A stretch of DNA of 10,403 nucleotides from Candidatus Roizmanbacteria bacterium (GTDB lineage: Bacteria; Patescibacteriota; Microgenomatia; UBA1406; GWC2-37-13). The stretch is taken from positions 1-10,403 of the forward strand of contig JANLIS010000002.1 of assembly GCA_024653985.1 (NCBI GenBank), given 5' to 3'. Each line of letters starts with the position of its first letter. Position 1 is the first letter of the stretch. The notes below the pieces were generated by a model, which searched no databases, was not told where the DNA came from, and saw only the letters and a list, made by a program, of their open reading frames with translations. This document shows, in pieces, positions 7,265-10,403 of the stretch. Made by a program: the position numbers and the translations under genes.

Positions 7265-7852
7265 TTATGCCAAGCTTTTTCTAACCTCCGAGGTTAGAAA
7301 TGGTTGGCCATGTGGCTCTATTTTATCAAGAATTTCTTGGATAAAACCTTCAATATATAATTTTTCGGCTGTTTTTTGTTGAAGCCCCCGGCTCTTTAAA
7401 TAAAAAAGTGACTCTTCATTTATCTTCCCTGTTGTTGATCCATGTGTACAAAAAACATCATCGGCTAGTATTTCTAAAAATGGTCTGGAGTCTACGTAAA
7501 CTTTTTCGGACAAGATCAAGTTCTTGTTTTTTTGATAAGCATGTGATTTTTGGCCATCCTTTTCTATCTTTATCAAACCCTGATATATAAATTTTGAACT
7601 GTCATCAAAAACGCCTTTTATCAGTAGATTGGATGTTGAGTTTGGAGCAATATGATACTGGTTAGTTTTTAATTCAAAATTGTCTGATTTTTTTCCCATG
7701 TATAAACCAAGGATATCCAAATTTACGCCGCTTGATTCAATTTTAAAATTATATTCCCCAGATAAATTATGAAGAAAGACAGCATAATCACCCGGCTTAT
7801 TAAAAACTAAAGTTTTTTTATCAATTTTGTTTAGATATATAAAGTTTTTCAT
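7265..7852 (-). CDS. sufD: Short SufD-like scaffold subunit
   Basis: SufD pairs with SufB in the SufBCD complex that builds new Fe-S clusters. This protein has only 195 residues, less than half the usual roughly 420. It consists of a reduced beta-helix core followed by the C-terminal helical domain. The key segment DDVFCTHGSTTG keeps C135 and H137, which match the C358/H360 region of E. coli SufD, where the histidine takes part in cluster assembly. The end (LFYLKSRGL, then GFIQEILDKI) is the normal SufC-contacting tail. The long N-terminal region of standard SufD is absent, and the gene starts 4 nt after sufB, so nothing has been cut off by a frameshift: this is a compact natural form. A weak GGA 7 nt before the ATG is the nearest thing to a ribosome binding site in the operon. 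Confidence 0.9.
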   Translation of the reverse strand: MKNFIYLNKIDKKTLVFNKPGDYAVFLHNLSGEYNFKIESSGVNLDILGLYMGKKSDNFELKTNQYHIAPNSTSNLLIKGVFDDSSKFIYQGLIKIEKDGQKSHAYQKNKNLILSEKVYVDSRPFLEILADDVFCTHGSTTGKINEESLFYLKSRGLQQKTAEKLYIEGFIQEILDKIEPHGQPFLTSEVRKSLA

Positions 7853-7856
7853 ATTG

Positions 7857-9254
7857 TTATCCGACGCTTCCGCTCATTTCCATTCTGATCAATCTATTGA
7901 GCTCAATTGAATACTCTAATGGGATCTCCTTAACGACAGGCTCAATAAACCCATTAACGAGCAAACTTTCTGCTTCAGGTTTTTTAATGCCTCGGGATGT
8001 CAAGTAAAATAATTTTTCTTCACCTAATTTCTCTACGGTTGCTTCATGTTGTACTTCACAGTCCTTTTCACTGATCCTCATATACGGGTAAGTGTCAGAG
8101 CGGGACTTTTTATCCATGATCAAGGCGTCGCAAGATACGTAAACCTTAGAATTTTTAGCTCCTGGAGATACTGAGACCAACCCTCTGTAAGATGTTCTGC
8201 CCCCATTTTTAGAAATGGATTTTGAGATTATTCTTGATGTTGTATCAGGCGCCATATGATACATTTTTGCGCCCGCATCCTGATGTTGTCCTTTGTTGGC
8301 ATAGGCAATGGAGAGCACTTCACCGTGAGATCTCCTTCCCTTTAATAAAACACTTGGATATTTCATTGTTACCCCCGAGCCGATATTACAATCTACCCAT
8401 TCCATGATACCGTCCTCATCAACGGTAGATCTTTTTGTCACTAAATTATAAATATTATGACTCCAATTTTGAACGGTTGTATAGCGTACCCTCGCTCCTT
8501 TTTTTACAAAGATCTCAACAACTGCGGCATGCAAAGAAGCTGTCGTATAGATCGGGGCGGTACAGCCCTCAATATAATGAACAAAGCTCCCTTCTTCGGC
8601 AATTATCAGGGTTCTCTCAAACTGACCAAAACGTTCAGCGTTGATTCTGAAGTACGCCTGCAAAGGCATAGGTAGTTTTACACCTTTTGGAATATACACA
8701 AATGACCCACCTGACCAAACAGCAGAATTAAGAGATGCAAATTTGTTGTCATGTGGACTGATTAAGGTTCCGAAATATTCTTTGACAATCTTAGGGTATT
8801 TCTTTAAGGCCGTATCCATGTCACAAAAAATAACTCCTCGTTTGTTAAGTTCCCGATTTATACTTTCATAGACAACTTCTGATTCATATTGTGCGGAAAC
8901 ACCAGATAAAAAGTTTTTTTCTGCTTCCGGAACACCGATCCTATCATACGTATCCTTTATCTCTTTTGGGAGATCGGCCCAAGAGTTGACCTGTTTTTCA
9001 GTCGGCTTGATGTAATAGTAGATATCATCAAAATCTATTTTTGAAAGATTTGCCCCCCACGTAGGCATTTTTCTTTTTTTAAAAGATTCATATGCCTTTA
9101 TACGAAAATCTTTCATCCAGGTGGGTTCTTTTTTCAAAAGTGAAATATCTTCAACGGTTTTTTTATTTAAGCCTTTTTTTGCTTTAAAAATGTTTTTTTC
9201 CGGCATGGAGAATCCGAATTTGTAGTCAAAATTTATGTCTGAAGATTTTGCCAT
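7857..9254 (-). CDS. sufB: Fe-S cluster assembly scaffold SufB
   Basis: This is the main scaffold of the SufBCD complex, where sulfur and iron meet. The chosen ATG at 9254 gives 465 residues, the length usual for SufB, and lies one base after the sufC stop. A longer reading from 9329 would add 25 lysine-rich residues overlapping sufC and is not supported by homology. Conserved residues are C231 in YIEGCTAP, C375 in VSCDALIM, and H403/E404 in VQHEAT. They correspond in spacing to C405 and H433/E434 of E. coli, with C231 near the place of C254. The stretch GQHQDAGAKMYHMAPDTTS is a family hallmark. No Shine-Dalgarno stands at a useful distance (a GAGG lies over 20 nt upstream), so reinitiation after sufC is the likely way of translation. 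Confidence 0.97.
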   Translation of the reverse strand: MAKSSDINFDYKFGFSMPEKNIFKAKKGLNKKTVEDISLLKKEPTWMKDFRIKAYESFKKRKMPTWGANLSKIDFDDIYYYIKPTEKQVNSWADLPKEIKDTYDRIGVPEAEKNFLSGVSAQYESEVVYESINRELNKRGVIFCDMDTALKKYPKIVKEYFGTLISPHDNKFASLNSAVWSGGSFVYIPKGVKLPMPLQAYFRINAERFGQFERTLIIAEEGSFVHYIEGCTAPIYTTASLHAAVVEIFVKKGARVRYTTVQNWSHNIYNLVTKRSTVDEDGIMEWVDCNIGSGVTMKYPSVLLKGRRSHGEVLSIAYANKGQHQDAGAKMYHMAPDTTSRIISKSISKNGGRTSYRGLVSVSPGAKNSKVYVSCDALIMDKKSRSDTYPYMRISEKDCEVQHEATVEKLGEEKLFYLTSRGIKKPEAESLLVNGFIEPVVKEIPLEYSIELNRLIRMEMSGSVG

Positions 9255-9255
9255 T

Positions 9256-9963
9256 TTATAAATTTTGGTAGCCGTTTTTTTCCACCTCTTCGGCCAAACG
9301 GTAATCACCTTTTTTAACAATTTTCCCATTGACCATGATCAGTACCGCATCCGGTCTGACATATTTGAGTATCCGGTTATAGTGGGTAATTATCAGATAG
9401 GTTTTGCCCTTTTTATTTTTTTCCATAAACTGAGCAATAGTTTTTAAGGCATCTACATCTACTCCTGTATCTATCTCATCAAACATTATAAGTTTTGGAT
9501 TGAGAACAGATGCTTGTAGAAGTTCCAATTTCTTTTTTTCTCCGCCCGAAGCACCTTCATTAAATGATCGCTCTAAAAGTTCGTCTTTGATCTTTAGTAA
9601 TTTTGCCGTCTTTTCAATCTCTTCCCTCAAGGCAAGTGGATCTTTTTTACCTGAAACGGCGGTTCTAAGCAGAGAAAAAATATTTATTCCTGATAAAGAC
9701 AAAGGTGATTGAAAAGAAAGGAATATACCGGCATTCGCTCTTTTGTCTGGTTCCATTTCAGTGATATTTTGTTTTTCCAAAATCATCTTACCCGATCTGA
9801 CCTGATAAAGAGGATGCCCCATCAATGATAAAGCTAAGGTAGATTTCCCCGAGCCATTTGGACCCATAAGAACATAAACCTTATTTTTTTCCAACTTCAA
9901 ATTTAAGTTTTTTATTATTACTTTATTAGCAACGGCGATGGTAAGATTTTTTAATCTCAACAT
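9256..9963 (-). CDS. sufC: Fe-S assembly ATPase SufC
   Basis: SufC is the ABC-type ATPase that drives shape changes of SufB-SufD during cluster building. It is cytoplasmic and has no membrane segments. It has 235 residues. Walker A is GPNGSGKS (34-41), the Q-loop lies in FLSFQSP, the signature is SGGEKKK (139-145), Walker B is LIMFDE (158-163) and the H-loop histidine is H194 in IITHYNR. The FLSFQSPLSLSG and DEIDTGVDVDALK segments separate SufC from transporter ATPases. It begins 7 nt after the regulator gene and runs into sufB with a single base between stop and start. The bases before the ATG are ACATTTTT, without any ribosome binding site. Confidence 0.97.
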   Translation of the reverse strand: MLRLKNLTIAVANKVIIKNLNLKLEKNKVYVLMGPNGSGKSTLALSLMGHPLYQVRSGKMILEKQNITEMEPDKRANAGIFLSFQSPLSLSGINIFSLLRTAVSGKKDPLALREEIEKTAKLLKIKDELLERSFNEGASGGEKKKLELLQASVLNPKLIMFDEIDTGVDVDALKTIAQFMEKNKKGKTYLIITHYNRILKYVRPDAVLIMVNGKIVKKGDYRLAEEVEKNGYQNL

Positions 9964-9970
9964 AAAAATG

Positions 9971-10369
9971 TCAGTCGATCAATTGGAGCAATCTAATTTT
10001 TTTAAGTTCTTTTGTTAATACAACATTCAGTCTTTTTTTGATAAAATCTTTATGATTACACACACTCTCATATTTGCAATCATAGTTTTTATCAACACAG
10101 CTGCTGACAACAACATCATTTTCAAATATCAATAAATAATCATAAAGGGAAAATGTTTTTATTTTGGAAGAGATCAAATAACCGCCATTTTTACCCTCTT
10201 TACTTATTAAAAGTCCGTTCTTAACCAGTTCAGCAGCGATCCTGGCTAAAAATCTTTGAGGTAGCTGGGTAGCTTTTATCAGATCGGACAATTTAACCAA
10301 ACCCTCTTTTTTGTAAATATAGGAGACTAATATTAGTCCGTAATCTGATTGTTTAGTTATAGCTAACAT
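9971..10369 (-). CDS. Rrf2-family regulator with IscR-like cysteines, probable Fe-S sensor of the suf operon
   Basis: A 132-residue winged-helix protein of the Rrf2 family. The N-terminus MLAITKQSDYGL and the wing GKNGGYLIS (59-67) are typical. In the cluster region it has C91, C98 and C104 followed by H106. IscR uses three cysteines plus a nearby histidine for its [2Fe-2S] cluster, with very similar spacing (x6 and x5 here, x5 and x5 in IscR). The protein is therefore likely to bind a cluster and to sense Fe-S supply. Being the first gene, 7 nt before sufC, it probably regulates its own operon. Its control region lies at the window edge, with only 34 bp visible upstream, so neither promoter nor operator can be placed. 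Whether it acts as repressor or activator is unknown. It ends in TGA. Confidence 0.93.
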   Translation of the reverse strand: MLAITKQSDYGLILVSYIYKKEGLVKLSDLIKATQLPQRFLARIAAELVKNGLLISKEGKNGGYLISSKIKTFSLYDYLLIFENDVVVSSCVDKNYDCKYESVCNHKDFIKKRLNVVLTKELKKIRLLQLID

Positions 10370-10403
10370 ATACTTGGTTAGTAATAGTTTAACAAAAAAA
10401 AAT

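Noticed and set aside
9255..9329. A longer SufB starting at 9329, adding 25 residues
   Set aside because: The extension lies wholly over the sufC end, is only basic low-complexity sequence, and the ATG at 9254 gives the usual SufB length and stop-start coupling.
10370..10403. Possible promoter for the regulator: TTGTTA, 17 bp, TATATG; or a TATTAC -10 box at 10381-10386
   Set aside because: The first would place transcription start inside the coding region, and for the second the -35 region lies outside the window. A weak dyad here does not match known IscR sites.
1..10403. UGA recoding, as in some candidate phyla
   Set aside because: rrf2 and korA end at TGA exactly where the families normally end, and no in-frame TGA is seen in the conserved parts of the genes.

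Overview
The window is an AT-rich bacterial segment in which every recognisable gene lies on the minus strand. In transcription order (right to left) it reads: rrf2-type regulator, sufC, sufB, a very short sufD, sufS, sufU, a small ferredoxin, the fused gamma-alpha subunit and the beta subunit of a 2-oxoacid:ferredoxin oxidoreductase (called korA/korB here), then lon, which runs off the left edge just before its expected C-terminus. Two genes end in TGA (rrf2 and korA) and the rest of the complete ones in TAA, so nothing suggests a recoded UGA. Standard code 11 fits.

Organism: no rRNA or marker gene is present. The combination of small proteins, a SufU-type scaffold, a ferredoxin lacking one cluster cysteine, a two-subunit oxidoreductase, AT-rich palindromic intergenic repeats and almost no Shine-Dalgarno sequences is most suggestive of a Patescibacteria/CPR genome, perhaps Microgenomates-like. 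This is inference from general resemblance, not proof.

Right part (5494-10369): an Fe-S cluster assembly operon. The regulator keeps three cysteines in the place where IscR binds its cluster, so it probably senses Fe-S status and controls the genes behind it. SufS supplies sulfur, SufU takes it up or carries it, and SufB/SufC/SufD form the ATP-driven scaffold. The rrf2-sufC, sufC-sufB, sufB-sufD and sufD-sufS junctions are 1 to 7 nt, so these genes are surely co-transcribed and probably translationally coupled.

Middle part (2394-5484): a ferredoxin and a ferredoxin-linked 2-oxoacid oxidoreductase, both Fe-S proteins and so plausible clients of the Suf machinery. Three of the spacers here (3246-3351, 5089-5208, 5851-5973) are each almost filled by a palindromic AT-rich element of about 94-111 bp. 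Two of them are copies of one another (100 of 111 positions identical, no gaps) and bracket exactly the sufU-ferredoxin pair. A related-looking low-complexity word also appears inside sufS as an in-frame insertion.

Left part (1-2393): the Lon protease gene with its own strong sigma70-type promoter (TTGACA, 17 bp, TATACT). A 27-bp inverted repeat with the geometry of the CIRCE/HrcA heat-shock operator lies across the spacer and -10 box. The expected transcription start is only about 4 nt before the ATG, so the lon mRNA may be effectively leaderless. No stretch over 300 bp lacks a gene.
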